From positions 186,001-250,000 of the forward strand of contig NZ_SODM01000005.1 of assembly GCF_004368785.1 (NCBI RefSeq): a stretch of 64,000 bases of DNA, in the 5' to 3' direction. Below the pieces are notes generated by a model. The model was not told where the DNA came from and did no database searches. It was given only the letters and a program-made list of their open reading frames with translations. A program made the translations under genes and the position numbers. Source of the DNA: Flavobacterium sp. 270. Lineage in GTDB: Bacteria; Bacteroidota; Bacteroidia; Flavobacteriales; Flavobacteriaceae. Shown in pieces: positions 1 to 7,865 of this stretch; positions within the stretch are counted from its first letter, which is position 1, and the number at the start of each line of letters is the position of its first letter.

Positions 1-771
1 GTCATTTAACATTCTTCGGATGTCTCCGTCAGTAATAATTCCGATAATTTTATCATTTTCAATTACAGCAGTTACACCCAGTCTTTTTTCTGATATCTCA
101 AAAATAACCTTTTTTACCGAAGTATCTGGCGTAACCATTGGTTTTAACGAATGTTCGATCATATCCTTAACGCGAAGCAGTAGTTTTTTGCCTAAAGCAC
201 CACCTGGATGATAAATGGCAAAATCTTCTGGTTTAAAATCGCGCATTTCCATTAAACAAACGGCAAGAGCATCGCCAATAACAAGCTGTGCAGTTGTACT
301 GTTTGTTGGTGCTAAATTTATCGGACAAGCTTCCATGTCAACCGTGGTATTTAACACATAATCAGAACCTTTTGCTAAAGATGAAGTTATATTTCCTGTA
401 ATTGCAATTAAAGTGTTTCCAAAGCGTTTTAATAACGGAATCAACACTTTTATTTCAGGACTATTACCGCTTTTTGAAATACAGATTACAATATCTTCAT
501 TTTGTATCATTCCTAAATCACCGTGAATGGCCTCAGAAGCATGCAGGAACATCGATGGAGTGCCGGTAGAGTTAAAAGTAGCCACCATTTTTTGAGCAAT
601 GATTGCGCTTTTTCCTATCCCTGTAACGATCAGACGGCCCTTAGATTTGTAAATAAGTTGAGTTGCTTCGTAGAAATTTTCATCTAGAAAATCAATTAGC
701 TTTGTAATTGCTTCACTTTCAGAGAGTATTGTTTTTTTTGCTATCGCTAATATATTTTCTTTCGAGATCAA
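1..771 (-). CDS. kdsD: Arabinose-5-phosphate isomerase, KpsF/GutQ/KdsD family (3' end cut by window)
   Basis: The enzyme converts ribulose 5-phosphate to arabinose 5-phosphate, the first step towards the Kdo of lipopolysaccharide. About 257 codons are present on the minus strand. An N-terminal SIS domain carries the glycine/serine sugar-phosphate loop (TGIGKSA) and a second serine stretch (SKSGNSPE). The middle keeps the family motif HPGGALGKK. The first CBS domain begins after it and is cut by the window edge; the family usually has about 320 residues and two CBS domains. The start is taken as TTG at 771, giving an N-terminus LISKENILAIAKK, because no ATG lies nearby in frame. A TAnnTTTG element sits 55 bp upstream. 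The gene is divergent from recQ. The family assignment is firm; the exact sugar phosphate is inferred from the family. Confidence 0.9.
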   Translation of the reverse strand, partial: MISKENILAIAKKTILSESEAITKLIDFLDENFYEATQLIYKSKGRLIVTGIGKSAIIAQKMVATFNSTGTPSMFLHASEAIHGDLGMIQNEDIVICISKSGNSPEIKVLIPLLKRFGNTLIAITGNITSSLAKGSDYVLNTTVDMEACPINLAPTNSTTAQLVIGDALAVCLMEMRDFKPEDFAIYHPGGALGKKLLLRVKDMIEHSLKPMVTPDTSVKKVIFEISEKRLGVTAVIENDKIIGIITDGDIRRMLND

Positions 772-787
772 AACAGAATGTTTAAAA

Positions 788-818
788 TTTGTATGTATAA
801 AAGAAAGTTGTATCTTTA
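788..818 (+). promoter_or_regulatory. Promoter for recQ (TTTG-N19-TATCTTTA)
   Basis: TTTG at 788-791 is followed after 19 bp by TATCTTTA at 811-818, one base from the TAnnTTTG consensus. It lies 40 bp before the recQ ATG and overlaps the divergent kdsD promoter region, so the two genes share a control region. Confidence 0.5.
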
Positions 819-825
819 TGTGTTG

Positions 826-833
826 CAAATTTA
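826..833 (-). promoter_or_regulatory. -7 promoter element for kdsD
   Basis: On the minus strand the sequence reads TAAATTTG, a perfect match to the Bacteroidetes TAnnTTTG element, about 55 bp before the TTG start. No clear -33 TTG box was found, so this rests on one half of the promoter. Confidence 0.45.
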
Positions 834-857
834 TACAAATTACCATTAATATAAAGA

Positions 858-3053
858 ATGAATTCAAACGAAATTGAAATACACAAGGAATTAAAGAAGT
901 ATTTCGGCTTTAGCCAATTTAAAGGCTTGCAAGAGCAAGTCATTACAAGTATCTTAGGTAAAACGAATACTTTCGTGATTATGCCTACAGGCGGCGGAAA
1001 GTCTCTTTGTTATCAATTACCCGCTTTAATTCAGGACGGAACGGCGATAGTTGTTTCTCCTTTAATTGCATTGATGAAAAATCAGGTCGATGCCATTCGA
1101 AGCCTTTCTTCAGAAAACGGAATTGCCCATGTATTAAATTCATCACTAACCAAAACAGAAATTGCACAAGTCAAAAAAGACATTACTTCTGGTTTGACCA
1201 AACTCTTGTATGTTGCACCAGAATCGCTGACAAAAGAAGAATACGTTCAGTTTTTACAAAGCGTGCCTATTTCTTTTGTAGCTATTGATGAAGCGCACTG
1301 TATTTCAGAATGGGGTCATGATTTTAGGCCGGAATACAGAAACTTAAAGAATATTATTAAACAATTAGGTCAGGTACCTATTATAGGTCTTACGGCAACT
1401 GCAACGCCAAAAGTTCAGGAAGACATTCTTAAAAATCTGGATATGTCTGATGCTAATACTTTTAAGGCATCATTCAACAGACCCAATTTATATTACGAAG
1501 TACGTACAAAAACCAAAAATATAGAATCGGATATTATTCGATTCATCAAACAGCACAAAGGCAAATCTGGAATTATCTATTGCCTGAGCCGTAAAAAAGT
1601 AGAATCTATCGCCGAAGTTTTGCAGGTAAACGGTATTAGTGCCGTTCCGTATCACGCAGGTTTAGATGCTAAAACCAGAGCAAAACATCAGGATATGTTT
1701 TTGATGGAAGATGTAGATGTTGTGGTAGCAACAATTGCATTCGGAATGGGAATTGACAAACCAGACGTTCGATTTGTAATTCACCATGATATTCCAAAAT
1801 CTCTGGAAAGTTATTATCAGGAAACCGGACGCGCTGGACGTGACGGCGGAGAAGGACATTGCCTTGCTTATTACTCCTATAAAGATGTAGAAAAGCTGGA
1901 AAAATTTATGTCTGGAAAACCAGTGGCAGAACAAGAAATTGGATTTGCACTTTTACAAGAAGTTGTGGCTTACGCCGAAACCTCAATGTCACGCAGAAAG
2001 TTCTTATTGCATTATTTTGGTGAAGAATTTGACAGCGAAACCGGCGAAGGTGCAGATATGGACGACAATGTTCGTAATCCAAAAAATAAAATTGAAGCCA
2101 AAGAACAAGTCGTTAAATTATTGGAAATCGTACGCGATACCAAACATATTTACAAATCAAAAGAAATTGTATTTACCTTAATAGGTCGTATAAATGCAGT
2201 AATAAAAGCACATAAAACTGATACACAGTCGTTCTTTGGTTCAGGATCTGATCACGACGAAAAATATTGGATGGCTTTGCTGAGACAAGTTCTTGTAACA
2301 GGTTATCTATCAAAAGATATTGAAACCTACGGAATTATTAAAATTACCGAACAAGGATTAGACTTTATTAAAAATCCAGTTTCATTTATGATGTCCGAAG
2401 ATCACGAATACAGTGAAGCTGAAGACGAAGCAATTGTTACAGGCTCAAAATCATCTGGTACTGCCGATGAAGTTCTGATGGGAATGCTTAGAGAACTTCG
2501 TAAAAAAGTAGCCAAAAAATTGGGAGTTCCTCCGTTTGTTGTTTTTCAGGATCCTTCTCTTGAAGATATGGCTTTAAAATATCCAATTAGTTTAACCGAA
2601 CTGTACAATATTCACGGAGTTGGTGAAGGAAAAGCCAAAAAATACGGCGGTGATTTCATTACCTTGATCAACCGTTATGTAGAAGACAATGACATTATTC
2701 GTCCAGACGATTTAGTAGTAAAATCTACCGGAGTAAACTCTGCTAATAAATTATATATCATTCAGAATATTGACCGAAAATTATCATTAAAAGATATCGC
2801 TTCCGCGAAAGGACTTACGATGGATGCGTTGATTAAAGAAATGGAGCAAATCGTATATGCAGGAACAAAACTTAATATTAAATATTGGGTTGATGATATG
2901 CTTGACGACGATCAACAAGAAGAAATTCACGATTATTTCATGGAATCTGAATCTGATAAAATCGAAGACGCATTAAAAGAATTTGATGGCGACTATGATA
3001 TTGATGAATTAAGATTGATGAGAATTAAATTTATCAGCGAGGTAGCGAACTAA
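858..3053 (+). CDS. recQ: ATP-dependent DNA helicase RecQ
   Basis: A superfamily 2 3'-to-5' DNA helicase for recombination and stalled-fork repair, 731 residues against about 610 in Escherichia coli. Walker A (PTGGGKS) is at residues 43-49, the DEAH box at 144-147, and motif VI (QETGRAGRDG) at 321-330. An RQC region follows, then an HRDC domain at about 535-610 (PPFVVFQD, HGVGEGK). An acidic, lysine-rich tail of about 120 residues explains the extra length. The four zinc-binding cysteines expected near residues 376-405 are absent: the stretch reads SRRKFLLHYFGEEFDSETGE. The ATG at 858 follows a recognisable promoter. Helicase assignment is certain; the loss of the zinc site is seen directly, and its consequence is unknown. 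Confidence 0.97.
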   Translation: MNSNEIEIHKELKKYFGFSQFKGLQEQVITSILGKTNTFVIMPTGGGKSLCYQLPALIQDGTAIVVSPLIALMKNQVDAIRSLSSENGIAHVLNSSLTKTEIAQVKKDITSGLTKLLYVAPESLTKEEYVQFLQSVPISFVAIDEAHCISEWGHDFRPEYRNLKNIIKQLGQVPIIGLTATATPKVQEDILKNLDMSDANTFKASFNRPNLYYEVRTKTKNIESDIIRFIKQHKGKSGIIYCLSRKKVESIAEVLQVNGISAVPYHAGLDAKTRAKHQDMFLMEDVDVVVATIAFGMGIDKPDVRFVIHHDIPKSLESYYQETGRAGRDGGEGHCLAYYSYKDVEKLEKFMSGKPVAEQEIGFALLQEVVAYAETSMSRRKFLLHYFGEEFDSETGEGADMDDNVRNPKNKIEAKEQVVKLLEIVRDTKHIYKSKEIVFTLIGRINAVIKAHKTDTQSFFGSGSDHDEKYWMALLRQVLVTGYLSKDIETYGIIKITEQGLDFIKNPVSFMMSEDHEYSEAEDEAIVTGSKSSGTADEVLMGMLRELRKKVAKKLGVPPFVVFQDPSLEDMALKYPISLTELYNIHGVGEGKAKKYGGDFITLINRYVEDNDIIRPDDLVVKSTGVNSANKLYIIQNIDRKLSLKDIASAKGLTMDALIKEMEQIVYAGTKLNIKYWVDDMLDDDQQEEIHDYFMESESDKIEDALKEFDGDYDIDELRLMRIKFISEVAN

Positions 3054-3079
3054 AAGCTTACGCAAATTCTAATACTATA

Positions 3080-3124
3080 AAATTCCAAATTCCAAAACTG
3101 AAAAGTAATTGGAATTTGGAATTT
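3080..3124 (+). terminator. Perfect 16-bp hairpin after recQ, possible terminator
   Basis: AAATTCCAAATTCCAA (3080-3095) pairs exactly with TTGGAATTTGGAATTT (3109-3124) around a 13-base loop. It is 27 bp after the recQ stop. There is no clean T-run, so termination is uncertain. The right arm plus CTG (3109-3127) recurs exactly at 14305-14323 beside another copy of the same palindrome family. Confidence 0.4.
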
Positions 3125-3150
3125 CTGTTTTTAATAATTTCTCATTTTTT

Positions 3151-3246
3151 GTCATTTCGACGAAGGAGAAATCGCACTAGAAATTCCGCAAAAATTGTCG
3201 GCATTCTTTATGGTTACGTGTGCGATTTCTCCTTCGTCGAAATGAC
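3151..3246. repeat. Dispersed palindrome family A, copy 1
   Basis: Perfect 27-bp arms (3151-3177 and 3220-3246) begin GTCATTTCGACGAAGGAGAA and enclose a 42-bp loop. The same arm core forms the arms of the element at 14111-14272. It could fold into a cruciform or an RNA hairpin. Its position between convergent genes is typical of extragenic palindromes. It carries no gene. Confidence 0.85.
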
Positions 3247-3306
3247 AAGATTGCGATTAAGATCGAATCAAAATAGTTGGAATTTGGAACTTAAAATATT
3301 GGAATT

Positions 3307-3546
3307 TTAACCCTCATATACTTCCCCGCGATGCGGTTTCAAAGCATCTCTTACAGCAATCATATTTTGTTCTTCAACAACCATAAAAGCAGTTGCGTGC
3401 ATTTCGTTTATGATATTGAAACCCGTAATATTCAACGGAAGTTTTTCTATAACGATATATTCTTTTAAATGAATTTCGTGGTGTTCAGCGGTTTTTGCTG
3501 AAGCCGGACCACGAAAATCCCAAATCAATTTTATTTGTCTAGACAT
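3307..3546 (-). CDS. Small conserved protein of unknown function (79 aa)
   Basis: A soluble protein of 79 residues when started at the ATG at 3546 (MSRQIKLIWDFRGP); an upstream in-frame ATG at 3561 would add five residues (MHLKK) but lies in repeat-like sequence. Histidines cluster at the front (TAEHHEIHLKEY), a spacing that could hold a metal, and the end reads VRDALKPHRGEVYEG. There is no signal peptide or membrane segment. I recall similar small orphan proteins in flavobacteria but know no function. The gene stands alone between repeat-rich gaps. Confidence 0.7.
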   Translation of the reverse strand: MSRQIKLIWDFRGPASAKTAEHHEIHLKEYIVIEKLPLNITGFNIINEMHATAFMVVEEQNMIAVRDALKPHRGEVYEG

Positions 3547-3890
3547 TTTTTTGAGGTGCAAAGGTTCTTAGGTGCAAAGGTACAAAGACTATTTGAAAAA
3601 GGTTCTGAGGTTCTGAGATACTGAGATTCTAAGGTTTTTTTGTAGAGACGCACTGCGGTGCATCTAATTGAGGTGTTAGTTTTGTTGAAATTTTAAGATC
3701 ATTTTAATCAAAATAATCTGTGGCTAAAATAAATAGTAAAGATTTTAGAAAGAGAGATTAATTCTAAAATCTGCTTTGATCTGTGTTAATCTGCGTGCAA
3801 ATTTTTCCGTAAAGATAAAATCTCATTTCAAAATAGTACTTTTGCATCTTCTTTTCATAGAAAGAAAAGCTAATAGAAAAATAAAATACA
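3547..3890. other. Repeat-derived intergenic region with a promoter at its end
   Basis: No gene is seen here. It holds degenerate repeat fragments: an AGGTGCAAAGGT-type stretch (3554-3585), a small imperfect palindrome around GACGCACTGCGGTGCATC (3641-3665), and a piece of the AATCTGCGTG repeat (3789-3798) related to the large inverted repeat at 46.8 kb. The last 60 bp carry the promoter of the next gene. Confidence 0.5.
3837..3844 (+). promoter_or_regulatory. -7 promoter element before the COG2509 flavoprotein
   Basis: TACTTTTG matches TAnnTTTG exactly and lies 46 bp before the ATG at 3891. No convincing -33 box was found. Confidence 0.45.
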
Positions 3891-5450
3891 ATGCCAAAAG
3901 AACTTTTACTTCAGGTAACGCCAGAAATAGCTGCAAACGAATCACTGCTAAAAGACTATTTGTCTAAACAAATAAAAGTTTCACCAGCAGAAATTCAGCA
4001 TGTTACCATTTTAAAAAGATCTATAGATGCGCGCCAAAAAGCCATCAAAATCAACCTGAAAGTTGTAATTTATTTTAAAGGTGAACCTTTTCAGGAAACC
4101 AAAATAGAATTACCTATATATAAAGACGTTTCTAAAGCACAAGAAGTAATTGTTGTTGGAGCAGGGCCGGCCGGACTTTTTGCAGCTTTGCAATTAATCG
4201 AATTAGGATTAAAACCAATTGTAATTGAAAGAGGAAAAGATGTTCGAGGACGCCGTCGTGACTTAAAAGCAATCAACGTAGATCATTTGGTAAACGAAGA
4301 TTCTAATTATTGTTTTGGTGAGGGTGGAGCAGGAACTTATTCTGACGGAAAATTATATACACGTTCTAAAAAGCGTGGCGATGTAACCAGAATTTTAGAA
4401 CTTTTAGTAGCTTTTGGAGCTTCAGAAGATATTTTGGTAGAAGCACATCCGCATATTGGAACTAATAAACTGCCGAAAATCATCGAAGACATTCGAAATA
4501 AAATTATCGAATTTGGCGGACAAGTTTTGTTTGATACCAGAGTTACCGATATTTTAGTTAAAAATAATGAGGTTAAGGGAATTGTGACTCAAAAGGGAGA
4601 TACAATTAATGCTAATAAATTAATCTTAGCAACCGGACATTCCGCTCGTGATATTTTTGAATTATTAGATAAAAAGAAAATATTTATAGAAGCAAAACCT
4701 TTTGCTTTAGGAGTTCGTGCAGAACATTCACAGCAATTAATAGACAGCATACAATACAGTTGTGATTATCGTGGCGAACATTTACCGCCGGCGCCATATT
4801 CGATCGTAAAACAAGTTAACGGTCGCGGAATGTATTCTTTCTGTATGTGTCCCGGCGGTGTAATTGCGCCTTGTGCGACAAGTCCGGGCGAAGTGGTTAC
4901 AAACGGTTGGTCGCCATCTAAACGTGATCAGGTTACAGCAAATTCTGGAATTGTAATAGAATTAAAATTAGAAGATTTTAAACCTTTTGCAAAATTCGGC
5001 GCTTTGGCCGGAATGGAATTTCAAAAAAGTATCGAGCAAAAAGCGTGGCATTTGGCCGGAGAAACTCAAAAAGTTCCTGCACAAAGAATGATCGATTTTA
5101 CACAAAATAAAGTTTCGTCAGAAATTCCGAAAACGTCTTATGTTCCAGGAACAACTTCTGTAGAAATGGGACAGGTTTTTCCGGGATTTTTATCCCAGAT
5201 TTTAAGAGAAGGTTTTAAAGAATTCGGAAAATCGATGCGCGGTTATTTAACCAACGAAGCGATTTTGCATGCGCCAGAAAGCAGAACATCATCTCCGGTT
5301 CGTATTCCGAGAGATCCGATTACTTACGAACATTTGCAAATAAAAGGTTTATATCCGTGTGGAGAAGGAGCAGGTTATGCAGGCGGAATTATTTCTGCTG
5401 CCATCGATGGTGAAAAATGTGCGTTAATGATTGCAGAAACTTTGAAATAA
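3891..5450 (+). CDS. NAD(P)/FAD-dependent oxidoreductase (COG2509 type)
   Basis: A soluble flavoprotein of 519 residues. Residues 1-80 form a family-specific N-terminal domain. The FAD dinucleotide-binding motif GAGPAG is at 90-95, followed by the acidic end of the second strand (VIERG). A glycine-rich stretch (CFGEGGAGTYSDGKL) and a C-terminal FAD-contacting segment (PCGEGAGYAGGI) match the uncharacterised FAD-dependent dehydrogenases of COG2509. The cysteine-rich CMCPGG segment in the middle is also typical of that group. The ATG at 3891 fits the promoter spacing. The family has no proven reaction that I know of, so the substrate is open. It stands alone on the plus strand. Confidence 0.88.
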   Translation: MPKELLLQVTPEIAANESLLKDYLSKQIKVSPAEIQHVTILKRSIDARQKAIKINLKVVIYFKGEPFQETKIELPIYKDVSKAQEVIVVGAGPAGLFAALQLIELGLKPIVIERGKDVRGRRRDLKAINVDHLVNEDSNYCFGEGGAGTYSDGKLYTRSKKRGDVTRILELLVAFGASEDILVEAHPHIGTNKLPKIIEDIRNKIIEFGGQVLFDTRVTDILVKNNEVKGIVTQKGDTINANKLILATGHSARDIFELLDKKKIFIEAKPFALGVRAEHSQQLIDSIQYSCDYRGEHLPPAPYSIVKQVNGRGMYSFCMCPGGVIAPCATSPGEVVTNGWSPSKRDQVTANSGIVIELKLEDFKPFAKFGALAGMEFQKSIEQKAWHLAGETQKVPAQRMIDFTQNKVSSEIPKTSYVPGTTSVEMGQVFPGFLSQILREGFKEFGKSMRGYLTNEAILHAPESRTSSPVRIPRDPITYEHLQIKGLYPCGEGAGYAGGIISAAIDGEKCALMIAETLK

Positions 5451-5527
5451 TTTTACGGCGGAAAATATTTTATGTCTGAATTTCTTATTAATTTAGAGAT
5501 ACGACATATCAATATTAATTAATCGCC

Positions 5528-6616
5528 ATGAAAGATTTCTTTTCGAATTTATTTAATAGAAACAACGATCCAAAATCAATAATTTCTTTTGATGTTATTG
5601 ATCCAATTTATTCTTATTTATATAACGAAAACGGCAGTCTTGAATTCAAAATAAAAGGAATTCAGGAAAACGTAAACGTTAATTTGTTTTATTTTCCGGG
5701 TTCTTTTGATCATGAAGAAGGACACGCAGAAATTAAAAAAGCCGGTTTTAATAACGCTTATGAAGTTTTAAACGAACTTTATAAAAAGATTGACATTGGG
5801 CCAATTTCTGAAGAAAATATGCAGGCAGGATTAGAATATGATTTTATCCATATTCAGTTTTATTCTGCGCCGAGTGCAGAAATGAAAAAATATTTTAAGC
5901 GCGTGCTGAATAATTTTGTCATCTTTTTTTGTGCTACAAACAGTCTGGAAACAAACAATTTTAGAATTTTATATTCAAGCAGTCATTTTACAGATTACAC
6001 AAAAGGATTGTTGGGTACAGAATATCTGGATTTTAATAATCCAAAAAATCAAACAGAGGAAATTGGGATTAAAGATTTTAAAATTGTGCTGCAGGGAATT
6101 TGTCAATATTTGAATTTACAAATTCCTGAAGGTGTTGAACTTCCTTCTTTGGAAAATTTACTAGAAGCGGAAGAAGTTACATCTGAAACTTTTGAGGAGT
6201 TTATAAAATTGGTTTCAAGAGGAGATGTTGATGACAAACTGATAAGTAAACAATCGAAGAAACTATTCAAGAATTTTCAAAAAGAAACAAAAGAATACCA
6301 TCATAAAGTTGAAGGTCATTATGAGTTTTTTGAAAGTGTAAATGCATGGAACAGCGATTGGAAATTTGATCCGGAAGATGCAGAATATTTTATTTCTGAA
6401 ATGATTGGCGAAGATCTTAATTTTGCATATCCGGAAGAAACTTATAGCCACGATTTATTCCCCTACATTCAAACTGCATTAGAAAAACACGATCTCGAAT
6501 TATTGAGTTACGAAACTTATGGCGATAGTTATTTGTTTTTTGTAGCGAATAAAAATGATGTAGGCAGAATTTTAGAATTATCTGAATTAACAAAGATTGA
6601 AGTTGTTCAGTTGTAA
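5528..6616 (+). CDS. Hypothetical protein, 362 aa
   Basis: I do not recognise this family. The protein is soluble, acidic, and has no signal peptide or membrane helix. The first half reads like a mixed alpha/beta domain; a charged linker (SKQSKKLFKNFQKETKEYHH) at about residues 240-260 leads into a second domain rich in Trp, Asp and Glu (WNSDWKFDPEDAEYF). It follows the flavoprotein gene with a 77-bp gap and no terminator between, so co-transcription is possible. A repeat of family C separates it from the convergent quinone-oxidoreductase gene. Confidence 0.75.
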   Translation: MKDFFSNLFNRNNDPKSIISFDVIDPIYSYLYNENGSLEFKIKGIQENVNVNLFYFPGSFDHEEGHAEIKKAGFNNAYEVLNELYKKIDIGPISEENMQAGLEYDFIHIQFYSAPSAEMKKYFKRVLNNFVIFFCATNSLETNNFRILYSSSHFTDYTKGLLGTEYLDFNNPKNQTEEIGIKDFKIVLQGICQYLNLQIPEGVELPSLENLLEAEEVTSETFEEFIKLVSRGDVDDKLISKQSKKLFKNFQKETKEYHHKVEGHYEFFESVNAWNSDWKFDPEDAEYFISEMIGEDLNFAYPEETYSHDLFPYIQTALEKHDLELLSYETYGDSYLFFVANKNDVGRILELSELTKIEVVQL

Positions 6617-6623
6617 AGATTAG

Positions 6624-6732
6624 TTTGCCACGAATTACACTAATTCCACAAACTATTAAAGTTTTACAACAAAAAATTAGTGAGATTAGTGAAATTGCTT
6701 CGCCAGTTCGCTATCGCTCGGGTCGTGGCAAA
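6624..6732. repeat. Dispersed palindrome family C, copy 1
   Basis: Arms TTTGCCACGA (6624-6633) and TCGTGGCAAA (6723-6732) enclose smaller inverted pieces (ACACTAATT against AATTAGTGA). Near the right end lies CGCTATCGCTCGGGTCG, which resembles the GGGTCGGGCTATCCG block of the structured element at 50.9 kb. The same arms recur at 9322-9402 and, shortened, at 7806-7857. Confidence 0.75.
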
Positions 6733-6736
6733 AAAA

Positions 6737-7696
6737 CTAAGGAATCAATATAATTTTCCCAGTGCTTTTTCTACTTTCCAGATAATCGTGCGCCAGTTTT
6801 CCTTCTGATAATTTGAAAGTTGTTGGAGGTAGAAGCGTAATTTTCCCTTCGATAATCCAATCAAACAATTGGTTTGCTCTTTTTATTCTTTCTTCTTTTG
6901 AGTTTAAATAACTCCACAAATCACCGCCAGTTAAAGTTTTAGAACCGTCCATCAACATTCTTGGATCTACAGGTTCTGGATCGCCGCCCGCCATTCCGAA
7001 GAAAACAACTTGTCCGCATTCTTTGGTAACTTCAAAACTTGTTGCCAAAGTATTTCCGATGCTGTCATAAACAACATCAACACCTTTTGGATTTATTTTA
7101 AAAAGCTCCGATTTCCAATCTTCATTATACAATAAAACATGATCTGCGCCTTGTTCTAAAGCTACTTTTGCTTTTTCTGAAGAAGAAGTCAAGCCAATAA
7201 CTTTAGTGCCTAAAAGTTTACTGATTTGAGTTAAAAACTGACCAACACCGCCAGCAACGGCATGAATCAAAACAGTTTCGCCTTTTTGAGTCTTATGACT
7301 GTCTGTTGCTAAATAATGCGCAGTTAAACCTTGTAATAATATAGAAGCTGCAACTTCAAAGGAAATAGCTTCTGGTAACGGCAATACGTGATTTATATTA
7401 ACGGCAACCAATTCTGCATTGGCAAACGGCGCATCCGCGAAAGCGACACGATCTCCAACTTTAAATTCAGGATTATTATTGGCATCCACTACAATTCCGG
7501 CACCTTCGTAACCTGCAATAAAGGGCGGATTTCCTTTTAAATGATAATTTCCCTTTCGTCTGTAAACATCGGCAAAATTTAATCCGATAGCTTTCATTTC
7601 GACTAAAATCTCGGCGTTTTTTAATTGCGGATTCGGAATTTCGATATATTCTAAAACATCAGAATTCCCGAAAGAAGAAAAGGTAAGTGCTTTCAT
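6737..7696 (-). CDS. Quinone oxidoreductase-like MDR protein, NADPH:quinone reductase family
   Basis: A zinc-independent medium-chain dehydrogenase/reductase of 319 residues. The N-terminal GroES-like domain includes GLNFADVYRRKG and the GYEGAG motif typical of quinone reductases. The nucleotide-binding motif (AVAGGVGQFLTQ) is at about residues 146-157. The cysteine and histidine zinc ligands of alcohol dehydrogenases are missing, which favours NADPH-dependent reduction of quinones or enones. The length fits the family. It is a single gene on the minus strand, convergent with the preceding plus-strand gene. Substrate is unknown. Confidence 0.9.
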   Translation of the reverse strand: MKALTFSSFGNSDVLEYIEIPNPQLKNAEILVEMKAIGLNFADVYRRKGNYHLKGNPPFIAGYEGAGIVVDANNNPEFKVGDRVAFADAPFANAELVAVNINHVLPLPEAISFEVAASILLQGLTAHYLATDSHKTQKGETVLIHAVAGGVGQFLTQISKLLGTKVIGLTSSSEKAKVALEQGADHVLLYNEDWKSELFKINPKGVDVVYDSIGNTLATSFEVTKECGQVVFFGMAGGDPEPVDPRMLMDGSKTLTGGDLWSYLNSKEERIKRANQLFDWIIEGKITLLPPTTFKLSEGKLAHDYLESRKSTGKIILIP

Positions 7697-7767
7697 TTTA
7701 AATTATTTTAAGGATACAAAGATCGGAAAATTTGCAGTTAAAGACAGAAAAGTCTTTCTTAAAATTA

Positions 7768-7801
7768 AAAATCCCCGCTTAAATATATAAACGGGGATTT
7801 T
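7768..7801. terminator. Terminator between pepP-like and quinone-oxidoreductase genes
   Basis: AAAATCCCCG (7768-7777) pairs with CGGGGATTTT (7792-7801), followed on the plus strand by a T-run and preceded by A-rich sequence. It lies after the 3' end of the minus-strand aminopeptidase gene and serves that direction best. Confidence 0.7.
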
Positions 7802-7805
7802 GTTT

Positions 7806-7857
7806 TTTTGCCACATATTAAAAGGATTTTTACAGATTATTTTAATCTGTGGCAAAA
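7806..7857. repeat. Palindrome family C, short variant
   Basis: TTTTGCCACA (7806-7815) pairs with TGTGGCAAAA (7848-7857). The outer arms match family C, but the inside carries an ACAGATTATTTTAATCTGT hairpin instead of the ATTACAC arms. Confidence 0.6.
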
Positions 7858-7865
7858 AATAAACT

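Noticed and set aside
3116..3310. Plus-strand ORF of 64 codons
   Set aside because: It runs through the family A palindrome and its product is low-complexity and Arg-rich; the repeat explains the open frame.
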